From an uncultured Desulfobulbus sp. (lineage in GTDB: Bacteria; Desulfobacterota; Desulfobulbia; Desulfobulbales; Desulfobulbaceae), in assembly GCF_963664075.1 (NCBI RefSeq), contig NZ_OY760916.1, positions 1,111,001-1,175,000 on the forward strand: a DNA stretch of 64,000 nucleotides, written 5' to 3'. A program made the position numbers and the translations under genes. Shown here piece after piece: positions 51,607-61,234 of the stretch. Positions within the stretch are counted from its first letter, which is position 1; every line of letters starts with the position of its first letter. The notes beneath the pieces are model-generated. The model had not been told where the DNA came from. It saw nothing but the letters and a program-made list of their open reading frames with translations, and did no database searches.

Positions 51607-52761
51607 TCATGAGTTAGGGGAATCGTTTTGAAAACGCCACCATCCAAAGCCACGAAGCAGGGTCGGGATGGCGATGAGAAAAAGGGTTACCCATCCCATG
51701 GAACCGTAGCCTTTACCAACCAGGGGAATGAGTCCAAAAAGGGCGACCAGCCAGCACAGAGTGATCAGCATAAGAGAGGCTCCCATGGCATGGATTCGCT
51801 GTTTGCGGGCCTTTTGCGAGGTATCGAGATGGCGTCCCATAAAAGTCACGAGCCGGTTGGTTGTTCCAAACACCAGGGCCACGCCTGTGGAGATGGCGCC
51901 GATAACGATGCATACGGAAATAAGGGTGGTCATCCAGGGGCCGCCCACACCATGTTGGACAACAAAGAGTGCAGGGACAGCCTCTTTGAGGATACCTTGA
52001 TCAACAAAAGCAAGAATACCAAAATAGGCCAGATACATGATCACACAGTTGATCACAATACCTATGCCGATCGCCTTTTTTAGGCAGGGGGTGGTGGGGC
52101 AGACCTGGGCATGGACAATGTATGCGCCAATGGCAGCGGTGTGCAGGGTACCATATTTTACCCCCCACCAGAGCGCGTCCCAGAAAGAAGGAGGATTGCC
52201 GATCGCGATGGCTCCAGATTTAATCGCTGCAGTGTTTTCCAGGATTTTCGGGAAAAATTTTATGATATTCGGGAGGTAGATAATACACATGCTGACAAAC
52301 AGAATGACGGAGACGACGGCCGCTGTTTTCCGAACAAGCTCGGAGCCATAGATGGTCAGCACAAAAATCACAGAGGCAATCGCCAGTGTGTTAAGCATAT
52401 AGTGGGTGTGGAGCAACTGGGTAAGAATAGTGCCGCCGGTTGCAAAGGCCACCGATGTGGCGAGCAGCAAAATTGCGTTGACCAGTATTTCGTAAATGGG
52501 AACGGCAAAAAAACCTATTCTGCCGTACATCTTTTTCGACCAGTTACTGTAATCAAAGGTTTGGTAGCGATTTGCCACAACCATAGAAAAATACATGCAA
52601 CTCCCCATGATAGCCATGGATACCGCAGGCATGAAGAGGGAAGTCCAATGGTGATTCAGGTAAAAAGCAACGATCTGGCGTCCTGAGGCAAATCCTCCAC
52701 CAAAATGGCCACTGAACCAGACGAGTGCAATGGCCAGGTATCCGGGGATATATCTATTCAT
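51607..52761 (-). CDS. YkvI-family membrane transporter
   Basis: 384 residues, about ten membrane helices, begins MNRYIPGYLAIALVWFSGHFGGGFASGRQIVAFYL; the GGGFASGRQ block in an early, broken helix is typical of YkvI (COG3949), a distant branch of the LeuT-fold transporters. Further helices are visible throughout, e.g. ILVNAILLLATSVAFATGGTI, TLAIASVIFVLTIYG and LMLITLCWLVALFGLIPL. The substrate is unknown in the family. It precedes the D-lactate-dehydrogenase-type gene by 20 bases on the same strand, so import of an organic acid is possible, but this rests on position alone. Confidence 0.8.
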   Translation of the reverse strand: MNRYIPGYLAIALVWFSGHFGGGFASGRQIVAFYLNHHWTSLFMPAVSMAIMGSCMYFSMVVANRYQTFDYSNWSKKMYGRIGFFAVPIYEILVNAILLLATSVAFATGGTILTQLLHTHYMLNTLAIASVIFVLTIYGSELVRKTAAVVSVILFVSMCIIYLPNIIKFFPKILENTAAIKSGAIAIGNPPSFWDALWWGVKYGTLHTAAIGAYIVHAQVCPTTPCLKKAIGIGIVINCVIMYLAYFGILAFVDQGILKEAVPALFVVQHGVGGPWMTTLISVCIVIGAISTGVALVFGTTNRLVTFMGRHLDTSQKARKQRIHAMGASLMLITLCWLVALFGLIPLVGKGYGSMGWVTLFLIAIPTLLRGFGWWRFQNDSPNS

Positions 52762-53330
52762 GAAAATTTTCTTTGGCTGGCGGTTATCGTCTCCGTAAAA
52801 AAACGGAGTGCTGCAGACCAGCCTTTGTTACCTGTTGATTATACAAAGCAAAATATTCAGGCTTTGTGTTGAGTACGAGCTCATTCCTGGTGAAGCGGGA
52901 TTTCTACCAAAAATACGTGAATCCTGCCCGTGTTAAAACAGGGGCAGTGGGGGGAGGGGACTGGACGTTGCTCTTTCAATGGTTTGGTGCCCATTACTGT
53001 TTTTCCAGATTTTTTGCGTAGGAAAAGAGGCAAGATATCAGCTGCTTTCTTGGAAAGGGTTGACTTTTGCCCTGAATAAAAGAATACTTATTACCTAATG
53101 TAAGTGGTTTTTAATCTTGGTTATTCTTTAGTATGTCTCAACGTTGCACGTTGGACAGCATGTTTTCAGCAACGCTTCTCAGCGTAAAAGCATTACGCTT
53201 GCGGTTTGCCCCGAGCTAATGTCTTGATTTTTCTTTTTGTGCGGGAATTATTCCGCATGTTTCCTACACGACACTGGTTCACGCCATGGTCTTCATGGCC
53301 CAATGCCCCCCAGATTAAGGAAGGTGGACA
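52762..53330. other. Divergent intergenic region before apbE-nqr, with leader hairpins
   Basis: About 570 bases without a gene. It holds a candidate promoter (53060-53088) and two perfect inverted repeats in the presumed leader: agcgtaa (53181-53187) with ttacgct (53193-53199), and gccatg (53283-53288) with catggc (53294-53299). The second sits about 30 bases before the apbE start. No tRNA, CRISPR or insertion sequence seen. Confidence 0.5.
53060..53088 (+). promoter_or_regulatory. Candidate sigma-70 promoter for apbE-nqr
   Basis: TTGACT (53060-53065), a 17-base spacer, and AATACT (53083-53088): 5/6 and 4/6 matches to the consensus at ideal spacing. It would give a leader of about 240 bases before apbE. 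Read by eye only. Confidence 0.45.
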
Positions 53331-54347
53331 ATGAGTGAAACAGGCTTCAATCGTCAGTACATCGGACGTCGAAAATTCCTCCAAATTCTAGCTGTAGCCG
53401 GTGCTGCCGGCGCACTCTACGGGTATGGTGTGCTGCGGGCTGAGAAACCGGCTCAGGTTGTGCGTCAAAGCAGGAGTTTGATGGGGACGCAAATCAACCT
53501 GATTGCCTACGGTCCTGATGAGGATCAATGCCTGCGGGCAATCCATGATACCTTTTCCCGTATGGAAACGCTGGAAGGGGTTTTTAGCCGATATTTGCCC
53601 GAGAGCGCAGTCAGTTTACTCAATGCGCAGGGACATCTTGAGGTTGCTCCAGAGGATTTAATGCAGGTCCTGAACCTGGCTGAAACAATTAGCCAGGCGA
53701 CAGAGGGAGCCTTTGATGTCTCGGTGCTTCCGCTGCTTCGACTCTACGATCAGGGCCAGCTGCCTTCTGCTGGCAAAATTGCAGAAGTCCTGCCGCTTGT
53801 CGATTACCAAAGGATCAAACGAGAGGGGCAGGGGGTGTATTTCTCCCGCAAGGGCATGGGCGTGACCTTTGATGGTATTGCCAAAGGCTATATCGTGGAT
53901 CAAGGGGTGGATGCGTTACAAAAGGCTGGTTTTGCAAACGTCTATGTGGAGGCGGGCGGTGATTTGATGGTTAGCGGGACGAAACCCGCGCATCTCCCCT
54001 GGCGCATTGGTGTCCAGAACCCAAGAGCGGAGTCCACCCAGGCAATGACAGTTCTTGAGTTGGGCAAGCCTTTGGCAGTCGCCACCTCAGGAGACTATAT
54101 GCAGCCTTTCTCAAAGGATCTGCGGAATCACCACATTCTTGACCCGAGAAAGGGGCTCTCGCCGCCGGAGTTGGCCAGTGCCACGGTGACTGCTCCCTCT
54201 GTCGCCCTGGCTGATGGACTGGCAACAGCCGCGATGGTCCTTGGGCATGCTCAGGCAATCGCTCTTTTGCAGCAGTTTGATGATTGTGAGGGGCTCTTTA
54301 TCGACAAGCAACTCAACACCTTTAAAACTTCCGGATTTCAGGGCTGA
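53331..54347 (+). CDS. apbE: FMN transferase ApbE (flavinylates NqrB/NqrC)
   Basis: Periplasmic FAD:protein FMN transferase that attaches FMN to threonines of NqrB and NqrC. 338 residues; AAGGAAGGTGG precedes the ATG. The N-terminus has RRKFLQILAVAGAAGALYGY, a twin-arginine-like or Sec export signal with a hydrophobic core. Family motifs: SLMGTQINLIAYG, FDVSVLPLL, VTFDGIAKGYIVDQ, NVYVEAGGDLMVSG, LAVATSGDY and HHILDPRKG, then ASATVTAPSVALADGLATA with the metal-binding Asp. It directly precedes nqrA (1 base between stop and start), the usual genomic partner. Acceptor threonines are present in the downstream NqrB (about 228) and NqrC (about 218). Confidence 0.94.
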   Translation: MSETGFNRQYIGRRKFLQILAVAGAAGALYGYGVLRAEKPAQVVRQSRSLMGTQINLIAYGPDEDQCLRAIHDTFSRMETLEGVFSRYLPESAVSLLNAQGHLEVAPEDLMQVLNLAETISQATEGAFDVSVLPLLRLYDQGQLPSAGKIAEVLPLVDYQRIKREGQGVYFSRKGMGVTFDGIAKGYIVDQGVDALQKAGFANVYVEAGGDLMVSGTKPAHLPWRIGVQNPRAESTQAMTVLELGKPLAVATSGDYMQPFSKDLRNHHILDPRKGLSPPELASATVTAPSVALADGLATAAMVLGHAQAIALLQQFDDCEGLFIDKQLNTFKTSGFQG

Positions 54348-54348
54348 T

Positions 54349-55698
54349 ATGGATACTATTACCATTCGTCGCGGTCTCGATATTCCAATAACAGGTGGGC
54401 CGGAGCAGCGCATAGGAACGGGGCCACCGGTGGGGGAAGTCGCCTTGGTCGGTGACGACTATCCCGGCATGAAACCGACTATGCTGGTCAAAGAGGGAGA
54501 ACGGGTGCGTTTGGGACAGCCCCTGTTTTCCGATAAAAAAAATGAAGCAGTTCTCTTTACAGCCCCTGCTGCCGGCACTGTTCGGGCGATTCATCGTGGT
54601 GCCAAACGACGTTTTGAATCGGTGGTTATCACTCTCGACGGTGATGAGGCGGTTGAGTTTGGCTCTTCCTTTTCCTCCCCTGCCTCGCAATCTCGCGAGG
54701 ATCTGCGCTCTCTCCTCCTGCGTTCCGGCCTCTGGACCAGTTTTCGAACCCGACCTTTCGGTAAGATTCCAGCTGCGGATGCCACGCCTCATTCACTTTT
54801 TATCACCGCACTGGATACTGCTCCCCTGGCAGCCGATCCCTTGGTGCTTGTGCAGCAGGATCCGGCACTTCTCACCATCGGGCTGGAGTGTTTGCAGCGC
54901 CTCCTTGACGTCCCCATGCATCTCTGTGTTCGTCCACATGCTGAACTGGAGCCGTTGCTGATCCCTGGTGTGAGTGTGCATGGTTTTGCAGGGCCACATC
55001 CCGCCGGACTCCCTTCTACGCATATCCATTACCTTGACCCGGTTCATGCACAGAAACAGGTCTGGCACCTGGATGTTCAGGATCTGCTTGCCATAGGTCA
55101 TCTCTGTAAAACCGGAACGTTAGCCACCCAAAAGGTTATTGCCCTAGCCGGGCCCGGGGTCAAGAAACCACGTTTGCTGACGACACGGCCCGGGGCCTCA
55201 CTTGAACAGCTCACCCGAGATGAGCTGCATCCGCAGGGAAAATGGCGTCTTCTCTCCGGTTCTGTGCTGGATGGCCGCATTGCTGGAGGAACCGTCGATT
55301 ATCTGGGACGCTATCACCGCCAGGTTGCGGTGCTGGAAGAGGGCGCTGGAAGGAGTCTCTTTGGCTGGCTAGCCCCGGGGCGTGATCGTTTTTCAACAAC
55401 CGGTTTATTTGCCTCCAGGTGGTCCCCAGCGAAACGGTTCGAGATGATAACCGCCGCCTGGGGGGGGAGACGGGCAATTTATCCCCTGGGTGTCTATGAG
55501 AAGGTGCTCGACCTGGATATCATTGCCACTTCGCTGCTCAAAAGCCTTGCCGTTGGCGATCCGGAAAAAGCAGCAGCTCTTGGCTGCCTAGAATTGATAG
55601 AGGAAGATCTCGCCCTGTGCAGCTTTGTCTGTCCTGGAAAAAACGAATTCGGGCCCATGCTGCGCTCGGTACTGACAGCGATAGAGGCGGGTGAATAA
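54349..55698 (+). CDS. nqrA: Na+-translocating NADH:quinone reductase subunit A
   Basis: Cytoplasmic-side, quinone-associated subunit of Na+-NQR, which couples NADH oxidation to sodium export. 449 residues from the ATG at 54349, one base after the apbE stop; it begins MDTITIRRGLDIPITGGPEQ, the standard NqrA start. Upstream in-frame starts inside apbE are not needed. Motifs: VALVGDDYPGMKPTMLVKEGERV, LFTAPAAGTVRAIHRGAKR (biotinyl-like hammerhead fold), and the C-terminal LELIEEDLALCSFVCPGKNEFG, where quinone-site and Fe-S-like Rnf/Nqr homology lies. No membrane segments, as expected. Confidence 0.95.
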   Translation: MDTITIRRGLDIPITGGPEQRIGTGPPVGEVALVGDDYPGMKPTMLVKEGERVRLGQPLFSDKKNEAVLFTAPAAGTVRAIHRGAKRRFESVVITLDGDEAVEFGSSFSSPASQSREDLRSLLLRSGLWTSFRTRPFGKIPAADATPHSLFITALDTAPLAADPLVLVQQDPALLTIGLECLQRLLDVPMHLCVRPHAELEPLLIPGVSVHGFAGPHPAGLPSTHIHYLDPVHAQKQVWHLDVQDLLAIGHLCKTGTLATQKVIALAGPGVKKPRLLTTRPGASLEQLTRDELHPQGKWRLLSGSVLDGRIAGGTVDYLGRYHRQVAVLEEGAGRSLFGWLAPGRDRFSTTGLFASRWSPAKRFEMITAAWGGRRAIYPLGVYEKVLDLDIIATSLLKSLAVGDPEKAAALGCLELIEEDLALCSFVCPGKNEFGPMLRSVLTAIEAGE

Positions 55699-55731
55699 GA
55701 GCCTAAAGGTGTTTCATAAGGTGCGATAACC

Positions 55732-56940
55732 ATGAAATTTCTTCGCGATTTTTTCGACAGATTGGAACCAAAATTTGCCAAGGGCGGGCCCTGGCAGAGG
55801 TGGCATGCTCTGTTTGAAGCGACTGATTCCTTTTTGTTTCACAGCAGGCGAATAACGCAGGTGGCTCCCCATGTGCGAGATGGAGTTGATTACAAGCGAA
55901 TCATGATCACCGTGATAATCGCTTTGATTCCCTGTGTCATCATGGCCCTGTGGAATACTGGCTACCAGGCCAACAGCGGGCTGGAGCAACTTGGGCTTAC
56001 GAGTCCTCCTGGTTGGCGCGGGGCGGTGATGGCCTCGATCGGTTGCGACTCGCACAGCCTGCTTTCCAATATGCTGCATGGAGCGCTCTATTTTGTTCCT
56101 ATTTATCTTGTCACCGTTGTGGTGGGGAGTATCTGGGAAGGGTTGTTTAACCTTATCCGGGGACACGAGATCTCCGAGGCCTTTCTTGTCACCAGTTTGC
56201 TCTTTCCTCTGACCTTGCCGCCAACCATTCCCCTCTGGCAGGTTGCACTGGGCATCAGTTTTGGAATCATCTTTGCCAAAGAGGTCTTTGGGGGGGTCGG
56301 TCGTAATTTTATGAATCCGGCGTTGGTGTCCAGGGCGTTTCTCTACTTTGCTTACCCCGTTGCCATCACAGGAGATGCGGTCTGGGTTCCAGTGGATGGG
56401 ATCACAAGCGCCACACCACTTTCAGCCCTTGCATCGGCTCCGGCAGGGATCAACCCGACAGCGCTGCCATTAACGTGGACAGATGCCTTTATCGGAATCA
56501 TGCCGGGTTCCATGGGGGAAACATCGGCCCTTGCCTGCTTGCTTGGCGCCGGGTTCCTGCTCTATACAGGGATTGCCTCCTGGCGGGTTATGGGGTCCAT
56601 GCTCCTGGGAGGAGTTCTTGCCGCCCTGCTCATGGCAAACCTGCCAACGCCAGTCAATGGCCTCCAGACGCTGCCAGCCCATTGGCACCTGGTTCTGGGT
56701 GGCTTCGCCTTTGGCCTGGTGTTTATGGCGACAGATCCGGTATCGGCTGCACAAACACCCCTGGGGCAATGGATCTACGGTGTACTCATCGGTATCCTGG
56801 CCATTGTCATTCGCGCAATGAACCCGGCTTTTCCCGAAGGTGTGATGCTGGCCATACTCCTGGGCAACGTTTGTGCCCCTCTGCTGGATCATTTTGTTAT
56901 CCAGGCCAATATTAAAAGAAGGAGGCTGCGCCATGGCTGA
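55732..56940 (+). CDS. nqrB: Na+-NQR subunit B
   Basis: Main membrane subunit carrying covalent FMN and riboflavin and part of the sodium path. 402 residues, begins MKFLRDFFDRLEPKFAKGG; nine or ten helices. The flavinylation site reads DGITSATPL with Thr about 228 as the expected FMN carrier. Also visible: MITVIIALIPCVIMALWN, EVFGGVGRNFMNPALVSRAFLYFAYP and FMATDPVSAAQTPLGQW, all NqrB/RnfD hallmarks. Its end overlaps the nqrC start by 8 bases, so translation is coupled. Confidence 0.95.
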   Translation: MKFLRDFFDRLEPKFAKGGPWQRWHALFEATDSFLFHSRRITQVAPHVRDGVDYKRIMITVIIALIPCVIMALWNTGYQANSGLEQLGLTSPPGWRGAVMASIGCDSHSLLSNMLHGALYFVPIYLVTVVVGSIWEGLFNLIRGHEISEAFLVTSLLFPLTLPPTIPLWQVALGISFGIIFAKEVFGGVGRNFMNPALVSRAFLYFAYPVAITGDAVWVPVDGITSATPLSALASAPAGINPTALPLTWTDAFIGIMPGSMGETSALACLLGAGFLLYTGIASWRVMGSMLLGGVLAALLMANLPTPVNGLQTLPAHWHLVLGGFAFGLVFMATDPVSAAQTPLGQWIYGVLIGILAIVIRAMNPAFPEGVMLAILLGNVCAPLLDHFVIQANIKRRRLRHG

Positions 56941-57703
56941 AGAATCCGTCGCCAGACCCTTTTATACGGTCCTGGTTTTGGCCCTTGTTTGCTCGGCTCT
57001 TGTGGCTGGAACAGCAGTTGGCCTGCGTCCCTTTCAAGAGGCCAATCGTAAAATAGATAAGCAAAAAAATATTCTTCGTGCCGCTGGTTTGTTTAATCCC
57101 GACGAGAAGGTCGTGGAGCAGTTTCAACGACTGATTCAAACACGTTTGGTCGATCTGACAACAGGCAGGTTTGTCGACCAGGAGCAAGAAGCCAGTGAGA
57201 ATCTTGAAGAAAAAAGAACCTTGGCGCGCGATGAGGACCCCGCCGGTCTTTTTCAACTCGAGCGGTTTACTCTCGTCTACCTTGTTCGGCAGGGGGGCAG
57301 TTTCAGTCAGATTATCCTGCCTGTGCGGGGGAAAGGCCTTTGGTCAACGATGTATGCCTATGTGGCTGTGGATGCTGATCTAAACACCATTCGTGGCATC
57401 AGCTTTTATGAGCACGGAGAAACCCCAGGGCTTGGTGGCGAGATAGAAAATCCCTCCTGGCAGGCAGGCTGGAAGGGAAAACACATCTATGGTGCCCAAA
57501 ACACTGTCGCCTTAAAAGTTGTAAAGAATGGCAAGACGGGCGGCGTGAGCGAGGATCACCGTATCGATGGTATCTCCGGAGCGACCATGACTGGAAACGG
57601 GGTGTCGGCAATGCTGCGCTTCTGGTTTGGTGACAATGGTTTTGGCCCCTTGCTTCAAGTACTGCAGCAACAGGGAGGACTCAATGAAAGATCGAAAACG
57701 TGA
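56933..57703 (+). CDS. nqrC: Na+-NQR subunit C
   Basis: Membrane-anchored periplasmic flavoprotein subunit. 256 residues from the ATG at 56933 with GGAGG 8 bases before it. One N-terminal helix ([20 protein letters not shown], about residues 12-31), then a soluble domain with [31 protein letters not shown] and the FMN-attachment motif [13 protein letters not shown], Thr about 218. All are typical of NqrC/RnfG. It overlaps nqrB by 8 bases and nqrD by 20. Confidence 0.95.
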   Translation: MAEESVARPFYTVLVLALVCSALVAGTAVGLRPFQEANRKIDKQKNILRAAGLFNPDEKVVEQFQRLIQTRLVDLTTGRFVDQEQEASENLEEKRTLARDEDPAGLFQLERFTLVYLVRQGGSFSQIILPVRGKGLWSTMYAYVAVDADLNTIRGISFYEHGETPGLGGEIENPSWQAGWKGKHIYGAQNTVALKVVKNGKTGGVSEDHRIDGISGATMTGNGVSAMLRFWFGDNGFGPLLQVLQQQGGLNERSKT

Positions 57704-58307
57704 TCTCCTGCTTCGTTCGATTATCGAGCGTAATCCAATCGCTCTTCTGGTGCTTGGTATCTGCTCGGCCCTGGCGGTTACCTCCCAGATGCAGACAGCC
57801 TTTGTGATGTCTGTCTGTGTTACTCTGGTTGTCGCCTGCTCAAGCTGTATTATCTCCCTGGTGCGGGCGCAAATTCCCAACTCGGTACGTATCGGCATCC
57901 AGATTACGGTCATTGCGACCCTGGTGATTCTGGTCGATCAGGTGCTCAAAGCCTTTTACTTTGATCTGGCCAAGCAGCTCTCCATCTATATAGGGCTGAT
58001 TATTACCAACTGTATCGTCATGGGACGAGCGGAAGGCTTTGCCATGTCGAACCCTCCACTGAACAGTTTTTTGGATGGTATTGGCAATGGACTGGGCTAT
58101 GGATTCGTGTTGCTGAGCGTTTCTTTTATCAGAGAACTCTTTGGCTCCGGGACACTTTTTGGGTGGGAGGTCTTGCCGTTGACAACCAATGGCGGTTGGT
58201 ATGTACGCAATGGTCTCTTGCTGTTACCGGTGAGCGCTTTTTTTATCATCGCGTTGATCATCTGGCTTCTACGTACCATTGATCCGGTGCAACAGGAGAA
58301 AGACTGA
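57684..58307 (+). CDS. nqrD: Na+-NQR subunit D
   Basis: Six-helix membrane subunit homologous to NqrE; the pair encloses the intramembrane iron site. 207 residues from the ATG at 57684, with GGGAGG 6 bases upstream and a 20-base overlap with nqrC. Begins [19 protein letters not shown]. Conserved stretches: [38 protein letters not shown] (with the Cys expected to bind the iron centre) and [10 protein letters not shown]. The stop overlaps the nqrE start by one base (TGATG). Confidence 0.95.
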   Translation: MKDRKRDLLLRSIIERNPIALLVLGICSALAVTSQMQTAFVMSVCVTLVVACSSCIISLVRAQIPNSVRIGIQITVIATLVILVDQVLKAFYFDLAKQLSIYIGLIITNCIVMGRAEGFAMSNPPLNSFLDGIGNGLGYGFVLLSVSFIRELFGSGTLFGWEVLPLTTNGGWYVRNGLLLLPVSAFFIIALIIWLLRTIDPVQQEKD

Positions 58308-58909
58308 TGGCACACTATTTTGATATCATCATTCGATCGTTATTCATAGAGAACCTGCCCCTGAGTTTTTTTCTAGGCATGTGTACCTTTCTTGCCATTT
58401 CGAAGAAGGTGAAGAGTGCTGTCGGACTCGGAGCTGCGGTGCTGGTGCTCATGGTGATCACGGTTCCGGTGAACAATCTTCTTCTCACCAGGTTGCTTGA
58501 ACCAGGTGCGCTTGCCTGGGCAGGGCATCCGGAGCTGGATCTGAGTTTTCTGGGGCTGCTCACCTATATCGGTGTGATCGCAGCTATTGTTCAGGTCCTT
58601 GAAATGGCACTTGATCGTTTCATGCCCACGCTCTATGGGACTTTGGGAATATTTCTCCCTCTGTTGACAGTGAACTGCGCCATTCTCGGAGGCAGCCTCT
58701 TTATGGTGGAAAGGAAATACAGTTTTGCGGAAAGCATCGCCTATGGCCTGGGAGCAGGCGGAGGCTTCTTCCTTGCGGTGGTGCTGCTGGCCGGAATTCG
58801 TGAAAAACTGGAATATGCTGATCCGCCAGCTGGGCTACGGGGGCTGGGGATGACCTTTATCTGTGCCGGGCTGATGGCTTTAGCCTTTATGGGACTTGGC
58901 GGCTTTTAA
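58307..58909 (+). CDS. nqrE: Na+-NQR subunit E
   Basis: 200-residue membrane subunit, partner of NqrD. Six helices; begins [20 protein letters not shown]. Family hallmarks: [31 protein letters not shown] (Cys26 region, an iron ligand candidate), [20 protein letters not shown] (second ligand Cys) and [12 protein letters not shown]. The start shares a base with the nqrD stop. A gap of 130 bases to nqrF holds no gene and no clear terminator. Confidence 0.95.
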   Translation: MAHYFDIIIRSLFIENLPLSFFLGMCTFLAISKKVKSAVGLGAAVLVLMVITVPVNNLLLTRLLEPGALAWAGHPELDLSFLGLLTYIGVIAAIVQVLEMALDRFMPTLYGTLGIFLPLLTVNCAILGGSLFMVERKYSFAESIAYGLGAGGGFFLAVVLLAGIREKLEYADPPAGLRGLGMTFICAGLMALAFMGLGGF

Positions 58910-59039
58910 CCCCTGGGACTGGGGAGACTGTAAAGAATGTCTACAGTGATCTGAATCCGTGGGCGGGTGTTATCTCCGCAAATGGCAAGAGGATATACGC
59001 CGGTTTTGAGCACGACGGTGGAATAGAGGAGTTGGAACA

Positions 59040-60263
59040 ATGACAGAAATTATCGGTGCAGTTCTTACCTTTCTGGCCATCCAGCTGGTTCTGGTCACCT
59101 TGATTGTCATGGCAAAGCGGTTGCTGTTGCCCTCTGGCGAGGTGATCATTACTGTCAATGAGGATAAAGAACTTTCAGTTAAGCCTGGGGGCAAGCTTCT
59201 GACCTCCCTTGCACAGGAAGGCATATTTCTTTCCTCCGCCTGTGGAGGTGGTGGAAGTTGCGGCCAGTGCCGCTGTCTGGTGGAAGAAGGCGGCGGGGCC
59301 ATTCTGCCAACCGAGCAGGGCAAGATTAAACCCGCCGAAGCCAGACGGGGGATGCGCCTCTCCTGTCAGGTTCCGGTGAAACGAGATCTTAAGATTCAGG
59401 TGCCTCCAGAGATGCTGGAGACTAAAAAATGGCAGTGTACGGTTCGTTCAAATAACAATGTCGCCACATTCATTAAAGAACTGGTGTTGGAACTACCGCA
59501 GGGAGAGGAGGTGAACTTCAAGCCGGGAGGCTATATTCAGATTGAAGTACCCCCCCATGCTCTGGAATATAAAAGTTTTGATATCGACGAGAAATTTCTG
59601 GGCGACTGGACCAAATTTAAAATGTTCCAGTACCAGTCCAGGGTTCCTCAGCCAGTGAGTCGAGCCTACTCCATGGCCAATTATCCTGGTGAGAAAGGGA
59701 TCATCAAGCTTAATGTTCGTATTGCCAGCCCACCCCCACGCGGTCCTCTGGGAATCCCTCCCGGGCAGGCTTCTTCCTATATATTTAACCTCAAGGAAGG
59801 AGACGAGGTAACCATTGCCGGTCCTTTTGGTGAGTTTTTTATCGAAGAATCAGACTCGGAGATGATCTATATTGGTGGAGGTGCGGGAATGGCTCCATTG
59901 CGGAGCCACATTTTTGAGTTGTTCAAGGCTCGCAACACAAAACGCAAGGTGTCCTTTTGGTACGGTGGACGAAGCGTCCAGGAACTCTTTTATATAGAGG
60001 AGTTTGAAGCGCTGGCCAAGGAACATGAGAATTTCAGTATGCACGTGGCCCTTTCTGACCCTCAACCGGAAGACAACTGGCAGGGGCTGACCGGATTTAT
60101 TCATCAGGTACTCTATGAAAACTATCTTAAAGAGCACGAAGCTCCGGAAGATATTAATTACTACATGTGTGGACCACCGGTGATGACCCAGGCTGTACTT
60201 GAAATGCTCGATAACCTTGGGGTCGAATCTTCCAATATTCATTATGATGATTTTGGAGGTTGA
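59040..60263 (+). CDS. nqrF: Na+-NQR subunit F (NADH dehydrogenase, FAD and 2Fe-2S)
   Basis: Electron entry subunit: oxidises NADH via FAD and passes electrons to a 2Fe-2S centre. 407 residues; GAGGAGT precedes the ATG. One N-terminal helix (ILAIQL-type, about residues 4-25), a ferredoxin domain with [13 protein letters not shown] and a later Cys in LSCQVPV (four Cys ligands), FAD-binding RAYSMANYP, phosphate-binding region [19 protein letters not shown], and NAD-binding WYGGRS...[10 protein letters not shown] ending IHYDDFGG. Complete for the family. Last of the core nqr genes and followed by the NqrM-like gene. Confidence 0.96.
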   Translation: MTEIIGAVLTFLAIQLVLVTLIVMAKRLLLPSGEVIITVNEDKELSVKPGGKLLTSLAQEGIFLSSACGGGGSCGQCRCLVEEGGGAILPTEQGKIKPAEARRGMRLSCQVPVKRDLKIQVPPEMLETKKWQCTVRSNNNVATFIKELVLELPQGEEVNFKPGGYIQIEVPPHALEYKSFDIDEKFLGDWTKFKMFQYQSRVPQPVSRAYSMANYPGEKGIIKLNVRIASPPPRGPLGIPPGQASSYIFNLKEGDEVTIAGPFGEFFIEESDSEMIYIGGGAGMAPLRSHIFELFKARNTKRKVSFWYGGRSVQELFYIEEFEALAKEHENFSMHVALSDPQPEDNWQGLTGFIHQVLYENYLKEHEAPEDINYYMCGPPVMTQAVLEMLDNLGVESSNIHYDDFGG

Positions 60264-60268
60264 GACCA

Positions 60269-60466
60269 ATGCTGCAGTTTGGAATACTCTTTCTCATCAC
60301 ATTGTGCACTATGTTGGCGTTCTCTGGGCTCATTATCTACGTACGCAATCGATCTCATCGGGGGAACAAAGTACTGGGGGATGGGGGCCAGAGACACGAA
60401 GGTTGCTGCTGTGAGATGCACGGGGCTCCGAAAAATAGTTCGGAATTTCCCATGTATCGTCCTTGA
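60269..60466 (+). CDS. Probable NqrM-like (DUF539) maturation protein, divergent
   Basis: 65 residues beginning MLQFGILFLITLCTMLAFSG, one helix at about residues 3-25, then a basic loop RNRSHRGNK and a cytoplasmic Cys cluster GCCCEMHG near residue 48. The position, 5 bases after nqrF, and the form (one helix plus a Cys-rich tail) match NqrM, which is needed to insert the iron centre in Na+-NQR. The Cys pattern (CCC) differs from the NqrM spacing I remember, so homology is not certain. A start at a TTG three codons earlier is possible but unneeded. A terminator hairpin follows. Confidence 0.65.
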   Translation: MLQFGILFLITLCTMLAFSGLIIYVRNRSHRGNKVLGDGGQRHEGCCCEMHGAPKNSSEFPMYRP

Positions 60467-60516
60467 ATGGAAACAGCTACAGAGCGAGTAAGTGCCTTCA
60501 AACAAAAGGAAACGAA

Positions 60517-60551
60517 AGCCCCCCTGCCACCATAAGGCGGGCAGGGGGGCT
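60517..60551. terminator. Perfect 12-bp hairpin between convergent genes
   Basis: agccccccctgcc-type arm agcccccctgcc (60517-60528) pairs perfectly with ggcaggggggct (60540-60551), 11-base loop. On the minus strand the arm is followed by a T-rich run (tttcgtttccttttgttt), fitting a terminator for the small gene at 60569-60772. On the plus strand, ending the nqr operon, there is no T tract but the hairpin is strong. Confidence 0.75.
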
Positions 60552-60568
60552 GTTGAGAGAGATCTTGC

Positions 60569-60772
60569 TTAGTATTCTTCGTTACTCAGTATGTCACTCA
60601 CATCCACACAACGATTTGATTCTTCCTCGCTCAAATCTTCTTTTTTCTTAATTACTTTAATGTCGTTGAACTGGCAGGCGTACTGTTTGCCGTCTTTGTC
60701 TCGAATCCAAACCATCTCTTCATAGCCTAGACCGGTTTTACCCTCGGGTGAAGCTTTTGCATTTTCACTCAT
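60569..60772 (-). CDS. Small hydrophilic protein of unknown function
   Basis: 67 residues, MSENAKASPEGKTGLGYEEMVWIRDKDGKQYACQ... rich in charged residues (DIKVIKKKEDLSEEESN), with two Cys. A strong Shine-Dalgarno AAGGAGG stands 5 bases before the ATG, and a hairpin terminator follows the stop, so it is a real, single-gene unit. The middle (MVWIRDKDGKQYACQFNDIK) looks like a small beta-sheet fold. No family recognised. It lies between the nqr operon and the rRNA operon. Confidence 0.75.
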   Translation of the reverse strand: MSENAKASPEGKTGLGYEEMVWIRDKDGKQYACQFNDIKVIKKKEDLSEEESNRCVDVSDILSNEEY

Positions 60773-61150
60773 CTAGTCCTCCTTGTGGGGTTGAGTCAGT
60801 AACTCCAGTGCGATAATGAAATTATAGGTACGATACCCTACAGTTGGCAAGTCTCATCCCCCCTTTTTACCTAGATTTTTTAACAAAAATGCGTCCAGAA
60901 CAGAGGGGCGTATACCCTTTCACAGGTCTCAGTGTTTGCAAAACTTAGGGGAAAAAGGTACCAGGAGGCTTGAATTATGGGACTCAATGGTGCCCAAAGG
61001 GCGGTGGGAGATCCTCCTTTGAGTTTTTTGGCATTTAAGGAGACTGGAAGACGCCACACTATCGTGATATATCTGACTGCTCTCAGGTTGTTTTATAAAA
61101 AAGGCCTGTGAATGGGGCCAAGGAAAGTGAGCATAGAGCGCAAAAAGAAC

Positions 61151-61179
61151 TTGCCATCGTCCTCGATCCATGGTCTAAT
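61151..61179 (+). promoter_or_regulatory. Candidate rrn promoter
   Basis: TTGCCA (61151-61156), 17-base spacer, TCTAAT (61174-61179): 5/6 and 5/6 to consensus. A G/C-rich discriminator (gcccctcgcc) follows, as in stringently controlled rRNA promoters. 149 bases before the mature 16S start. Confidence 0.65.
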
Positions 61180-61234
61180 TGCCCCTCGCCGCTGACAAGC
61201 GGCAACGGAGCAGCTTGCGGGTAACGCAAGCGCT

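Noticed and set aside
54214-54348. Earlier in-frame start for nqrA inside apbE
   Set aside because: The 45 extra residues are the apbE sequence in another frame and do not resemble NqrA; MDTITIRRG is the normal beginning.
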